From assembly GCA_046350935.1 (NCBI GenBank), contig JAXLZK010000011.1, positions 1 to 64,000 on the forward strand: 64,000 nt of DNA, in the 5' to 3' direction. Origin of the DNA: Nitrobium sp046350935 (GTDB lineage Bacteria > Nitrospirota > Thermodesulfovibrionia > Thermodesulfovibrionales > Dissulfurispiraceae). The notes beneath the pieces were generated by a model, which saw nothing but the letters and a program-made list of their open reading frames with translations, did not search any database and was not told where the DNA came from. Positions 40,205 to 48,310 of this stretch are shown here, piece by piece. The position numbers and the translations under genes were made by a program. Positions within the stretch are counted from its first letter, which is position 1, and the number at the start of each line of letters is the position of its first letter.

Positions 40205-41095
40205 ATGAAAACGACAGTAGTGTGCGGTCTTCTCGGTTCGGGGAAGACGACGTTTATTCAAGGCTTTCTCAAGCAGTTTTCCGAAAAAACGGTAATTCTG
40301 GTCAACGATTTCGCCAAGGCGGGCATCGACGGGGAGATCATCTCGGTCAACGGCGTCGAAACCATCGAGCTGCCCAGCGGCTGTATCTGCTGCACGCTGA
40401 AGTTCGATCTCATCTCCACCATACAGAAGGTGCTGAAGGAATTCAGTCCCGGGCACCTCGTCATAGAGCCGAGCGGTGTCGCAGGGGTTTCAGGGGTGTT
40501 GGAGGTCCTCGACCTTCTCAAGATACACCCGGCTACCGTGGTGGGGGTTATCGATACCGCCGAGTTCCTGGAGTTATACGAGTCGGGTATGTATGGAAGT
40601 TTTTTCGAGGACCAGATCCGCAATTCCGATATCATCCTTATCAATAAGGTGGACCTCGCCCCCGAAGAGGCGATTGAACGGACCGCAGCGACGGTGGAGG
40701 GGTTGAACCCCGGCGCCCTTATCTACCGTACGGTGAAGGCGCGGCTGGACGGCCCCCTGCCTGAGGAAGGCAGAAGGGGACCCGTACGAAAGACCGGCGA
40801 CCCGGTGGACTTTCAGTTCGATACCGTTTCGGTGACCGTGCGGAACGGAGTGGATTTCACCGCGCTGCAGAGTGCTTTCGAGGACATCGCCCGCGGGGAG
40901 TACGGAGACGTGGTGCGGGCGAAGGCCCTGATCCAGACCAGCGAGGGGCCTTTCAAGTTCGACCTGGTGTACGGAAAAGTGGACAGGGTCCCCTTCGAGA
41001 CTGCCGTCAGCAGGAGCCGTCTCGTGGTGATCGGCAAGAACCTGAAAAAGGATTCCCTCACAAAGCAGATCGGCGTTCCCCACCTGTTTCTCTGA
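40205..41095 (+). CDS. CobW/HypB-type G3E GTPase (metallochaperone family)
   Basis: This 296-residue P-loop GTPase has Walker A GLLGSGKTT (8-16), the metal-binding CICC motif (PSGCICCTL, near residue 60), a Walker B-like VIEPSGVAGV and the guanine motif NKVD. Members insert or deliver metals (Co, Ni, Zn) or support cobalamin-dependent enzymes. Position beside the corrinoid operon suggests service to a cobalt or zinc methyltransferase. It is transcribed divergently from the methyl-transfer operon with its own promoter. Confidence 0.85.
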   Translation: MKTTVVCGLLGSGKTTFIQGFLKQFSEKTVILVNDFAKAGIDGEIISVNGVETIELPSGCICCTLKFDLISTIQKVLKEFSPGHLVIEPSGVAGVSGVLEVLDLLKIHPATVVGVIDTAEFLELYESGMYGSFFEDQIRNSDIILINKVDLAPEEAIERTAATVEGLNPGALIYRTVKARLDGPLPEEGRRGPVRKTGDPVDFQFDTVSVTVRNGVDFTALQSAFEDIARGEYGDVVRAKALIQTSEGPFKFDLVYGKVDRVPFETAVSRSRLVVIGKNLKKDSLTKQIGVPHLFL

Positions 41096-41126
41096 GCGGA
41101 TATCATGGTGGTCTGACCAGAGGACC

Positions 41127-41154
41127 CAAGGCATGGCGAAACCGCCATGCCTTG
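41127..41154. terminator. Perfect hairpin between convergent GTPase and OsmC genes
   Basis: A 12-bp perfect stem (CAAGGCATGGCG/CGCCATGCCTTG) with an AAAC loop lies between the two gene ends. There is no T-tract on either side. It may act as a bidirectional terminator or mRNA end. Confidence 0.55.
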
Positions 41155-41164
41155 AGGGATTGGG

Positions 41165-41686
41165 TTACGGCCTCTTTACCTGGATGTCTCCGGATATGTC
41201 CAGAGGCCTCTTCAGGCTGTCGAAGACGGGGCAGTGGGCAATGACGCGCTGCGCGAGGTCCGTCACCTTTGCCTCCTCTTCGTCGCTTTCGATGGTAAAC
41301 GTATATTTCAGGTCCTGGAACCCCGGAACCACGCTTTCGTCCACCATGAAGAGCCCCCGCAGGTCGAGGGTGCCTTCCACGTCTACGGAGAGGGACCGGA
41401 CGGAGACTCCCTCATGCTCGGCGAATTCGTAGAAGGCGGCCTCTATGCAGGCGGCCAGGGCGGAGAGCAGGAGTTCGATGGGGTTCGGTGCGAGGTTGGT
41501 CCCCCCGGCCGCCTCCCCGTAATCGGATTTCACCACATGCTCTCTTACTTTCGTCTCCGTATACAGGCCGCTTATGTGCCGGGATGATACTTTGGGCTTG
41601 TAAATGGCAGCTTCGGGCTTTCTCTTGAAAAACTCTATCCTGGTGGCCACGATTTCCTTGAGCCCTCTCTCCTTCTTCTGTTCCAT
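41165..41686 (-). CDS. OsmC/Ohr-family peroxide-resistance protein
   Basis: This 173-residue protein has the OsmC fold with two redox-active Cys: one in LLSALAACIEAAFYEFAE and one in IAHCPVFDSLKRP. Members reduce organic hydroperoxides or act on small electrophiles. The start at 41686 follows AAAGGAGAGATTTT; 14 additional codons upstream lack a site. It is probably monocistronic. Confidence 0.82.
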   Translation of the reverse strand: MEQKKERGLKEIVATRIEFFKRKPEAAIYKPKVSSRHISGLYTETKVREHVVKSDYGEAAGGTNLAPNPIELLLSALAACIEAAFYEFAEHEGVSVRSLSVDVEGTLDLRGLFMVDESVVPGFQDLKYTFTIESDEEEAKVTDLAQRVIAHCPVFDSLKRPLDISGDIQVKRP

Positions 41687-41768
41687 AAAATCTCTCCTTT
41701 GATAGGTAAAAAGTTTATGAACTATCATTCCAGATTCCGGGACGAAAAGGCAAGGAACAATGACAAAG

Positions 41769-42118
41769 ACAGGTAGAGGTAAAGGGAGAGGGGAAGACAG
41801 AAGAGAAAGGGAGAGGGAGAGTGTCGTGTGTCTCTGTCGTCATCCCGGCAGATCCTCTGAGCCGGGATCCACAGTCTTTTTCAAAGACTCTGGATTCCGG
41901 TTTCCACCGGAATGACGGCTATGAAAGACACCGGCTCTTGTCCCGGCCCGGTCCGGCTTCCGCCGTGGTGACGGAAAAGAGGGGAAGAGAGGAACGGAAG
42001 GAAAGCCTGTCTTCCCCCCTCTTACCCCTAAGAGGGGGTGAGGGGGAGTTAGGGCCTCCCTTTGCTCGCAAAGAAAGAGGGCACTCCCGAGACCCATGCC
42101 GGAGGATGCGTGTTCAGA
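41769..42118. repeat. GA-rich dispersed repeat, copy B (interrupted)
   Basis: It shares the AGGTAGAGGTA... start and the CCCATGCC-GGA-GGATGC end with 103-215. The longer middle includes a REP-like element and a CCCCCTCTTACCCCTAAGAGGGGG palindrome-like stretch. Confidence 0.5.
41838..41918. repeat. REP-like palindromic element
   Basis: Outer arms CGTCATCCCGG and CCGGAATGACGG enclose three smaller hairpins (CCCGGC/GCCGGG, AGTCTTT/AAAGACT, TTCCGG/CCGGAA). CGTCATTCC-type palindromes of this kind are common dispersed elements in bacterial intergenic DNA. Confidence 0.6.
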
Positions 42119-42157
42119 GGGGAACGCGGTGAAGGGGGAAACGATGCGGAGATCTGT

Positions 42158-42163
42158 TATACT
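42158..42163 (+). promoter_or_regulatory. Extended -10 promoter element upstream of AhpD-like gene 2
   Basis: TGTTATACT provides an extended -10 (TATACT, 42158-42163), about 58 bp before the GTG start. No good -35 is visible. Confidence 0.4.
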
Positions 42164-42220
42164 TGTTAGAATATCGATTTCGGTGTCGTAAGAACGCTTT
42201 TATAAAAGGAGGAAACGACG

Positions 42221-42679
42221 GTGTCCGGAAACAATAAACGCGAATTGGTGGAAGAAGCCAGGGCATTGATGGCCGAGGAGAGACTGAGCGAGGAGCTGGG
42301 CTCGATCATTGAGGAGCGGCGCGGCGGCCTGGGCTTTCTGCTGGGCGTCCTGAAGGAGCGGCCCCGCACTTTCAATCCCTATCTCCTGAAAGGGATGTCC
42401 GTATACCATGAACCCTCCGCCATAGACCGGAAGACGGCGGAGCTGGCTGCGGTGGCGGCGGCCGCCGCCCTGAGCTGCGAGCACTGCCTCGAAGCGCATA
42501 TCAACAATGCCGTCGACGAGGGGGCCTCTCTGGAGGAAGTCATGGACGTCATCCTGGTGGCAGGGGCCATCGCCGAGTCGTCCCTCCTCTCCGTGGCCTT
42601 CCGGAAATTCAAGCAAAAAGAGGGAAAGATGAAGAGAAAAGGGCAGGGGGCGGCCGGTCGGATCGAAGGAGAGCCTTAA
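42221..42679 (+). CDS. Carboxymuconolactone decarboxylase/AhpD-family protein 2
   Basis: This 152-residue protein has the AhpD redox motif CEHCLEAH, a CxxC with a His, followed by the INNAVDEGASLEEVMDVILVAGAI helix pair. AAAGGAGGAAACGACG precedes a GTG start. The Lys/Arg/Gly-rich tail overlaps the 3' end of the convergent regulator gene by 4 nt. Thiol peroxidase support is inferred from the family. Confidence 0.8.
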   Translation: MSGNNKRELVEEARALMAEERLSEELGSIIEERRGGLGFLLGVLKERPRTFNPYLLKGMSVYHEPSAIDRKTAELAAVAAAAALSCEHCLEAHINNAVDEGASLEEVMDVILVAGAIAESSLLSVAFRKFKQKEGKMKRKGQGAAGRIEGEP

Positions 42680-44010
42680 TCGATCCCGAATTTCTTTAAC
42701 TTCAGGTAGAGGGTTTTCCTGTCGATCCCCAGGATCTGGCTCGCCTTGGACTGGTTTCCCTCCGTGTCCCTGAGCACCTTAAGGATATATTCCTTTTCCA
42801 TCTCCTCAAGAGAGGAATATGATTCGTTTTTCTTGAATGAGGAGGAGGCTTCGGGAATGGAGAGGTCCTCCTCCCCCACCGTGCCCGAGTCGCACAGGAT
42901 CACCGCCCGCTCCACCACGTTTTCCAACTCTCTCACGTTGCCGGGCCAGTGGTAGTCGTGGAGCAGCTCAAGCGCTTTCGGGGTGAAGTCCGTGACGGAT
43001 TTCGAGAGCTTCTGGCTGTACTTCAGCAGGAAGTGCCGGGCGAGCTCGAGAATGTCCTCTTTCCTCTCCCGCAGCGGGGGGATGTTGATATTGATGACGT
43101 TCAGGCGGTAGTAGAGGTCCTGCCGGAAGCTCCCCTCCCGGATCAGCTGGGTAAGGTCCTTGTTCGTGGCGGCGATGACCCGCACATCGACCTTCAGCGC
43201 CTTGTTTCCCCCCACTCTCCGGAACTCCCCGGAATCGAGGAAGCGCAGGAGCTTCGCCTGGAGCCCGATGGGCATCTCCCCGATCTCGTCGAGAAAGAGG
43301 GTCCCTTTGTCCGCCACCTCGACGATGCCGTACTTCATCTGGTGGGCGCTGGTGAAGGCGCCCTTCTCATGGCCGAAGAGCTCCGATTCGATGAGGCTCT
43401 CGGACAGCGCGGCGCAGTTGAGGGCCGTAAAAGGGGCATGGCTCCTCTTGCTGTAGTGCCAAATGGTGCCGGCGACGAGCTCCTTCCCCGTGCCGCTCTC
43501 CCCGTGAACGAAAACGCTGGAGTCGGTAGGGGCGATCTTCCGGATAAGGGTAAGAATGTCCCTGAACTGCCTGCTGGTGCCGATGAACTCGAAGCCGGTT
43601 TCCTTGCGCGCAAGCTCCTGTTCGAGGAGGATGTTTTTTATCTTGAGCCGCCGGTATTCGTATGCCCTGTTGATGACGACGACCAGCTCGTCGAGCTTGT
43701 ACGGTTTGCTGAGGTAGTCGTAGGCGCCGTTTTTCATGGCTTCCACGGCCGTCTCCACCGTGGCCTTTCCGCTGAGGACGACGATGGCGGGGGTCGCGGG
43801 GTCGTTCTTCACCTTTTTCATGAACTCGATGCCGTCGAGGCCCGGCATGACGATGTCGAGGAGCACCACATCGTAGGCATTGTCCTTAAGCAGGGAGAAA
43901 CCCGTCTCCCCGTCCCCCGCGGTTTCCACGGAGAAGCCCTTCCGCGCAAGCTCCTTCTTCAGGAGCCTCCTGAACGGCTCTTCGTCGTCGATGGCGAGTA
44001 TCCGGATCAT
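42676..44010 (-). CDS. NtrC-family sigma-54 response regulator
   Basis: This 444-residue regulator has a receiver domain (1-120; acidic pair IDDEE, phospho-Asp in VVLLDIVMP, Lys in LSKPYK), an AAA+ domain with Walker A GESGTGKE and Walker B GTLFLDEI, and a Fis-type HTH (NQSKASQILGIDRKTLYLKL). The sigma-54 contact loop reads GAFTSA instead of GAFTGA, a tolerated variant. The start overlaps the kinase gene (ATGA), so the two form a two-component pair. Confidence 0.93.
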   Translation of the reverse strand: MIRILAIDDEEPFRRLLKKELARKGFSVETAGDGETGFSLLKDNAYDVVLLDIVMPGLDGIEFMKKVKNDPATPAIVVLSGKATVETAVEAMKNGAYDYLSKPYKLDELVVVINRAYEYRRLKIKNILLEQELARKETGFEFIGTSRQFRDILTLIRKIAPTDSSVFVHGESGTGKELVAGTIWHYSKRSHAPFTALNCAALSESLIESELFGHEKGAFTSAHQMKYGIVEVADKGTLFLDEIGEMPIGLQAKLLRFLDSGEFRRVGGNKALKVDVRVIAATNKDLTQLIREGSFRQDLYYRLNVININIPPLRERKEDILELARHFLLKYSQKLSKSVTDFTPKALELLHDYHWPGNVRELENVVERAVILCDSGTVGEEDLSIPEASSSFKKNESYSSLEEMEKEYILKVLRDTEGNQSKASQILGIDRKTLYLKLKKFGID

Positions 44011-46541
44011 TTTCTCCGTTGCTCTCCCCCCCTCGCGGGCAGCCTGATAAAGAACGTGGTCCCCTTGCCCTCCTCGCTGGATACGTCGATGCTGCCCCCA
44101 TGCTCCTCGACGATCTTGTGGCAGATGGAGAGCCCGAGGCCGGTCCCCTCGCCCACGGGCTTCGTGGTGAAAAAGGGGTCGAAGATCTTCCCGATGATGT
44201 CGGCGGGAATACCGGCTCCCGTGTCCTTTATGGAGACGCGTATCCAGTCCGCATCCTCTTTCCCCTTGCCGGGAGGGTCCTGCGCCGCTTCGGTCTTTAT
44301 GGTGATGCTCCCCCGCTCCGGGGTGAAGTACATGGAGTTGATCAGGATGTTCATGAAGAGCTGGCGGAGCGTGCCCGGCTCCGCATAGATCTTCGGCACG
44401 TCGCGGTCGAGCTGGAGCTCGATATTGTGTTTGAGCCTCTTTGCGCGGTGATTGACGAGGAGAATGACCTCCTTGATCAGCTCGTTGATGTCGATCTCCC
44501 TGCAGATGCCGCCGGACGGCCGCGCGAAGTCCAGCAGGGTCCTCAGGATTCCCTTGCACCTGAAAATTTCGTTATGGATCGTCTGGAGGTATTCGGGGAA
44601 GTCCTCGAATTCCTCCTGCTCGAGGAGAGAGCGGCTCTTCGCGCGGTCGAGAAGCGCCTCCGAGTATCCTGCGATAATGCCGAGGGGGTTGTTGATCTCG
44701 TGGGCGATACCGGCGACGAGGGTGCCCAGGGAGGCCATCTTGTCGGCGCGCACCAGCTGCTGCTCGAGCTTCTTCTGCGGGGTGACGTCTTTCAGGTAGT
44801 GGACGACTGCATAGAGCTCCCCCTCCTCGTCGGTGAGGGGATAGGTCCAGAAATAGAAGATGTTCCCTCCCGCCCCCCGCAGTTCCATGAAAGAGGGCCT
44901 CTTTGCAGTGACGGCATCCGAGCAGAGGCTTTCGCCCCCGGAGACTCCCAGCTTTGCGAGGATCTCCCCGCAGGAGCTTTCCATGATCTCCACGACGGAG
45001 AAGCCCGTCTTGAGCAGCAGGATCTTGTTGGCCCGCATCACGCACTGCTTCTCGTCCTCGATCCAGACCATGTCGGCAATGGCGTCAAAGGTCTTCTCCC
45101 ACTCCTTCTTCTCCTTTGACGCCTCTTCGAAGAGGGCCGCGTTTTCGAGGGCGATGGAGATGTGTTTTGCCACGGGGCGCAGGATCTCCATGCTCCGCGC
45201 CGTATAGTGGTGCGGCTCCGTGCTGTCGAGATTGAAGACGCCGAGCATCTTGTCCCGGTAGAGGGGGATGCTGATGGTGGAGCGGATCCCTTCGTTCAGC
45301 AGCTTCCTGTCGAGGGGGAACACTATCTCTTCGAGGAGGTCGCGGTTGATCCACGGGCGGTTGTTCCGTATGGCCCACCCTGCACCGGTGCCGCTCAACG
45401 GCGCCCTCACCCCCTTTGTCAGGATCGTTTTCATGTCGGTGTCGAGGGCGAAAATGATCAGGTTGTTGTCCCGCTCGTTAAAAAGGAGGAGACTGGCCCT
45501 GTCGTAGCTGATGAGCTTCCGTATCTCCGAGACCATGATGCGGAAGACGGTGCCGATGCTGAGGCTGGAGTTGATGATGCCGCTCAGCTCGTTGATGAGC
45601 TCGATCTGGCGCATCTTGTCGCGGAGCTGCGCGATGAGCCGCGCATTCTCGAGCGCGACCCCGAACTGGTTGCCGATAACGGCGAGGAGCTGCATATCCA
45701 TGGAGGTGAAGTAGGAGGGGTTTCTGTTCGAGACGGCGAGGACGCCGAGAATATCTCCCTGTGACGACATGATGGGCACTCCTGCCATGCTTTCCATTCC
45801 CTCTTCCGTGACGGGCACACGGGGGTCTTCTGAGGACCTTTTCACCAGGAGCGGCCTCCGCGAGGTGAGGACCTTGCCGCAGAGGCTCTGGCCGGGCTTC
45901 GCTATCCTGACGCGCTCCAGCATGGCCGGAGAGAAATTCCTCTGCGCCGCCAAGCGAAGGACCCCCGCGTCTTCATCCACATGGTAGATCCAGCCTTTGT
46001 CTGCGCCCATGAGAGAGATGAGCATGTCGATGGTCTCGTACATGATCCTGTCGATATCCCTGTTCCGGGTGAGAATTTTTGCGAACGTATTGAAAATGGA
46101 GAGCTCCTTTGTTCTTTGGGAAGCCCTCTGCTGGAGCCTCTTCCGCCCGGAGATGTCCTGTACCACCACAAGCTTCCGGTCAGGATGGGTATAGGGCAGG
46201 AGAGAGAGACTGGCGGAGAAGATATCCCCGTTTTTCTTCCTGCAGAACACCTCGCAGCTGGTCTCTCCTCCTGCTTCCCCTGAGGGGCAGGGCGGGAAGA
46301 GGTGTTCCATCCCGCCGTCCTGTTTTGCATTCCGGTTGGAGCCGTGGTCGGGGGGCCGGAAGAGGAGAGTGGAGAGGTTCTTCCCTTCGATTTCCCCGGG
46401 AGTAGAGAGGAAAAGGCCGCAGGCGGTCGTATTGAGCGAGAGGATGGTAAGACGCTCATCGATGACGAAGGCGGGGGTAGTGAGCAAGTCGAACGTTTTC
46501 AGCATGATATCGGGCATAGCGCCATGTAACGGGAAATCCAT
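44007..46541 (-). CDS. PAS/GAF sensor histidine kinase
   Basis: This 844-residue kinase has no obvious membrane segments. An N-terminal PAS domain (about 10-125) is followed by two GAF domains (about 150-300 and 315-470), a second PAS (475-600), a HisKA domain with the phospho-His in GIAHEINNPLGIIAGYSE, and a HATPase domain (N box LRQLFMNILINSMY, G1 DTGAGI, G2 GEGTGLGL). A cytoplasmic redox, gas or small-molecule signal is plausible. The target promoters are unknown; the porin sigma-54 promoter is one candidate. Confidence 0.92.
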   Translation of the reverse strand: MDFPLHGAMPDIMLKTFDLLTTPAFVIDERLTILSLNTTACGLFLSTPGEIEGKNLSTLLFRPPDHGSNRNAKQDGGMEHLFPPCPSGEAGGETSCEVFCRKKNGDIFSASLSLLPYTHPDRKLVVVQDISGRKRLQQRASQRTKELSIFNTFAKILTRNRDIDRIMYETIDMLISLMGADKGWIYHVDEDAGVLRLAAQRNFSPAMLERVRIAKPGQSLCGKVLTSRRPLLVKRSSEDPRVPVTEEGMESMAGVPIMSSQGDILGVLAVSNRNPSYFTSMDMQLLAVIGNQFGVALENARLIAQLRDKMRQIELINELSGIINSSLSIGTVFRIMVSEIRKLISYDRASLLLFNERDNNLIIFALDTDMKTILTKGVRAPLSGTGAGWAIRNNRPWINRDLLEEIVFPLDRKLLNEGIRSTISIPLYRDKMLGVFNLDSTEPHHYTARSMEILRPVAKHISIALENAALFEEASKEKKEWEKTFDAIADMVWIEDEKQCVMRANKILLLKTGFSVVEIMESSCGEILAKLGVSGGESLCSDAVTAKRPSFMELRGAGGNIFYFWTYPLTDEEGELYAVVHYLKDVTPQKKLEQQLVRADKMASLGTLVAGIAHEINNPLGIIAGYSEALLDRAKSRSLLEQEEFEDFPEYLQTIHNEIFRCKGILRTLLDFARPSGGICREIDINELIKEVILLVNHRAKRLKHNIELQLDRDVPKIYAEPGTLRQLFMNILINSMYFTPERGSITIKTEAAQDPPGKGKEDADWIRVSIKDTGAGIPADIIGKIFDPFFTTKPVGEGTGLGLSICHKIVEEHGGSIDVSSEEGKGTTFFIRLPARGGEQRRK

Positions 46542-46611
46542 ACATCATTATATCACGAAGGATTCTTCTCCTGTCCTCCACGCTCTCCGGACAGCACCGC
46601 ACGGAAAGGGA

Positions 46612-46640
46612 TTGGTGGCGGTGTCTTGATATGCTATAAT
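46612..46640 (+). promoter_or_regulatory. Sigma-70 promoter of the cdaA operon
   Basis: TTGGTG (46612-46617) and TATAAT (46635-46640) are 17 bp apart with an extended TG (TATGCTATAAT). They lie about 50 bp before the cdaA start. Confidence 0.7.
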
Positions 46641-46688
46641 TGATCTGTTATCCTCAATGGGGATGCGGGGGGAGCTTCCGCCCCTTCC

Positions 46689-47543
46689 GTGTATCCCGCA
46701 GTGGTATATCTGCTATCTTGTACGGAGAAATACGGGGACTTTTTGCTGGAACTTTTTAAACAGATACGGTGGCAGGACTTTATCGACATCCTTCTCGTCT
46801 CCCTCATCCTGTACCGCCTTCTCCTGATTATCAAAGGCACCAAGGCCGCACAGATGCTCGTGGGCCTGGGGGTCCTCCTCGTGGCATCTTTTTTCTCGAA
46901 GTACCTCCAGCTCTATACCATGGACTGGATCATCCAGAGCTTCTGGTCTCAGGTGGTGATCGCTCTGATCGTCCTTTTCCAGCCCGAGATACGGCGCGCC
47001 CTCGCCCAGATGGGGGAGTCTTCCTTTCTCCAGAACTTCACCTCTGCCGAGGAGTTGAAGTCCCTTGAGGAGATCGTCAGGGCGTCCATCGCGCTGGCGA
47101 ACAGGAAGATCGGAGGCCTGATCGTCATCGAAAGGGAAATCAGCCTCAAGGACTACGTGGAGATCGGCACCCCCCTGGACGCAAAGGTTTCCAAGGAGCT
47201 CCTCCTGACCATCTTTCACCCCACCTCTCCCATCCATGACGGAGCGGTGGTGATCCGGGGGAACAGGGTGGTTGCCGCCGGCTGCTTTCTGCCCATCACG
47301 CTGGGGCCTTCCGTCAGCAAGTCCCTGGGTACGCGCCATCGGGCCGGCATCGGCATTGCCGAGGAGACCGACGCTGTCGCCATTATTATTTCGGAAGAGA
47401 CCGGGAGCGTCTCCATCGCCATCGACGGCAAGCTCGAGACCCGGCTCGACATGGGGACCCTTCGGGAGATGCTTACCGACCTCTTCACTGAGCAGAAGAA
47501 GGAAAAAGTCGTGCCGGTGAAGCAGAGGGCACAGCGTTCATGA
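46689..47543 (+). CDS. cdaA: Diadenylate cyclase CdaA (c-di-AMP synthase)
   Basis: This 284-residue enzyme makes c-di-AMP from two ATP. Three N-terminal membrane helices are followed by the DAC domain with the DGA motif (SPIHDGAVVIRG) and RHR motif (GTRHRAGIG). The start is given as GTG 46689; a start nearer the TTG at 46744 is possible. It overlaps the YbbR-type gene by 4 nt and precedes glmM, the conserved cdaA-cdaR-glmM order of c-di-AMP-producing bacteria. c-di-AMP usually controls potassium, osmolyte and cell-wall balance. Confidence 0.94.
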   Translation: MYPAVVYLLSCTEKYGDFLLELFKQIRWQDFIDILLVSLILYRLLLIIKGTKAAQMLVGLGVLLVASFFSKYLQLYTMDWIIQSFWSQVVIALIVLFQPEIRRALAQMGESSFLQNFTSAEELKSLEEIVRASIALANRKIGGLIVIEREISLKDYVEIGTPLDAKVSKELLLTIFHPTSPIHDGAVVIRGNRVVAAGCFLPITLGPSVSKSLGTRHRAGIGIAEETDAVAIIISEETGSVSIAIDGKLETRLDMGTLREMLTDLFTEQKKEKVVPVKQRAQRS

Positions 47544-48196
47544 GAAGGGGCGTTTTCAGGAACATAGGCCTGAAGATCCTTTCGGTGGTCCTGGCCCTTT
47601 CGCTCTGGTTCTTCGTCACCTACCACGGGCGTTCGGAAATGGCTCTCGTGGTCCCTGTCACCTTCAAAAACATGCCGCGGGGCCTCGAGCTCCTGCGGGA
47701 GAGCGTCAAGAGCGTGACGCTGAATGTCCAGGGGCAGGAGAGGATTCTGAAGAATCTGCAGCCGGCGGAGCTCGGGGTCTCCGTCGATCTGTCCGGGGCA
47801 AAGAAGGGAGAAGAGGTGTACTACTTCGACAAGAGCACCCTCGTCGTCCCAAGGGCAGTGGACGTGGTGCGGATCGAGCCCACTTCGGTCCGGATCACCC
47901 TTGACGAGTCTCTTACCAAGACCGTGCCGGTCAAGGCGTCGCTCACCGGTCTGCCGGAGAGGGGATACCGCGTTGTTGCCGTGAGGATACATCCTTCCAC
48001 GGTGGCGGTGGAGGGGGCGAGGACCGAGCTGGCGCGGGTGGCGTTCCTGAGGACGGAGCCGGTGGACATTACCGGTCTCGACGGGGATGTCACGCAGAAT
48101 GTACGGCTGAACCCCAACGGGAAGAACATAAGGGTAAAGGCATACGACGTGGCCTTGCATATTTCCATCAGGAAGGCGGGCGCGAAAGGGCAGTAA
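47540..48196 (+). CDS. cdaR: CdaA regulator CdaR (YbbR domains)
   Basis: This 218-residue membrane-anchored protein has one N-terminal helix (LKILSVVLALSLWFFVTYHG) and then two YbbR-type beta domains outside the membrane. It has fewer YbbR repeats than Firmicutes CdaR, which has about four. It would modulate CdaA through membrane contact. The start overlaps the cdaA stop (ATGA). Confidence 0.88.
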   Translation: MRRGVFRNIGLKILSVVLALSLWFFVTYHGRSEMALVVPVTFKNMPRGLELLRESVKSVTLNVQGQERILKNLQPAELGVSVDLSGAKKGEEVYYFDKSTLVVPRAVDVVRIEPTSVRITLDESLTKTVPVKASLTGLPERGYRVVAVRIHPSTVAVEGARTELARVAFLRTEPVDITGLDGDVTQNVRLNPNGKNIRVKAYDVALHISIRKAGAKGQ

Positions 48197-48310
48197 GCAG
48201 ACAGGGTGCCCCTGCGGGCAGCAGGCAGGCGCAGGGGGTGGAACACGTGAAAAAACCGGGCGGCTCTTTACGGGGAGCCGCGCCGCTGGTGCTCTTTTCG
48301 GGGGATTGCG

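Larger units (their letters stand above)
41687..42220. other. Repeat-rich intergenic region
   Basis: No gene is supported. It contains copy B of the GA-rich dispersed repeat (41769-42118) interrupted by a REP-like palindromic element (41838-41918), and the promoter of the next gene near 42158. Confidence 0.6.

Noticed and set aside
42949..44388. 479-codon plus-strand open frame opposite the regulator/kinase genes
   Set aside because: Antisense shadow of conserved two-component genes.
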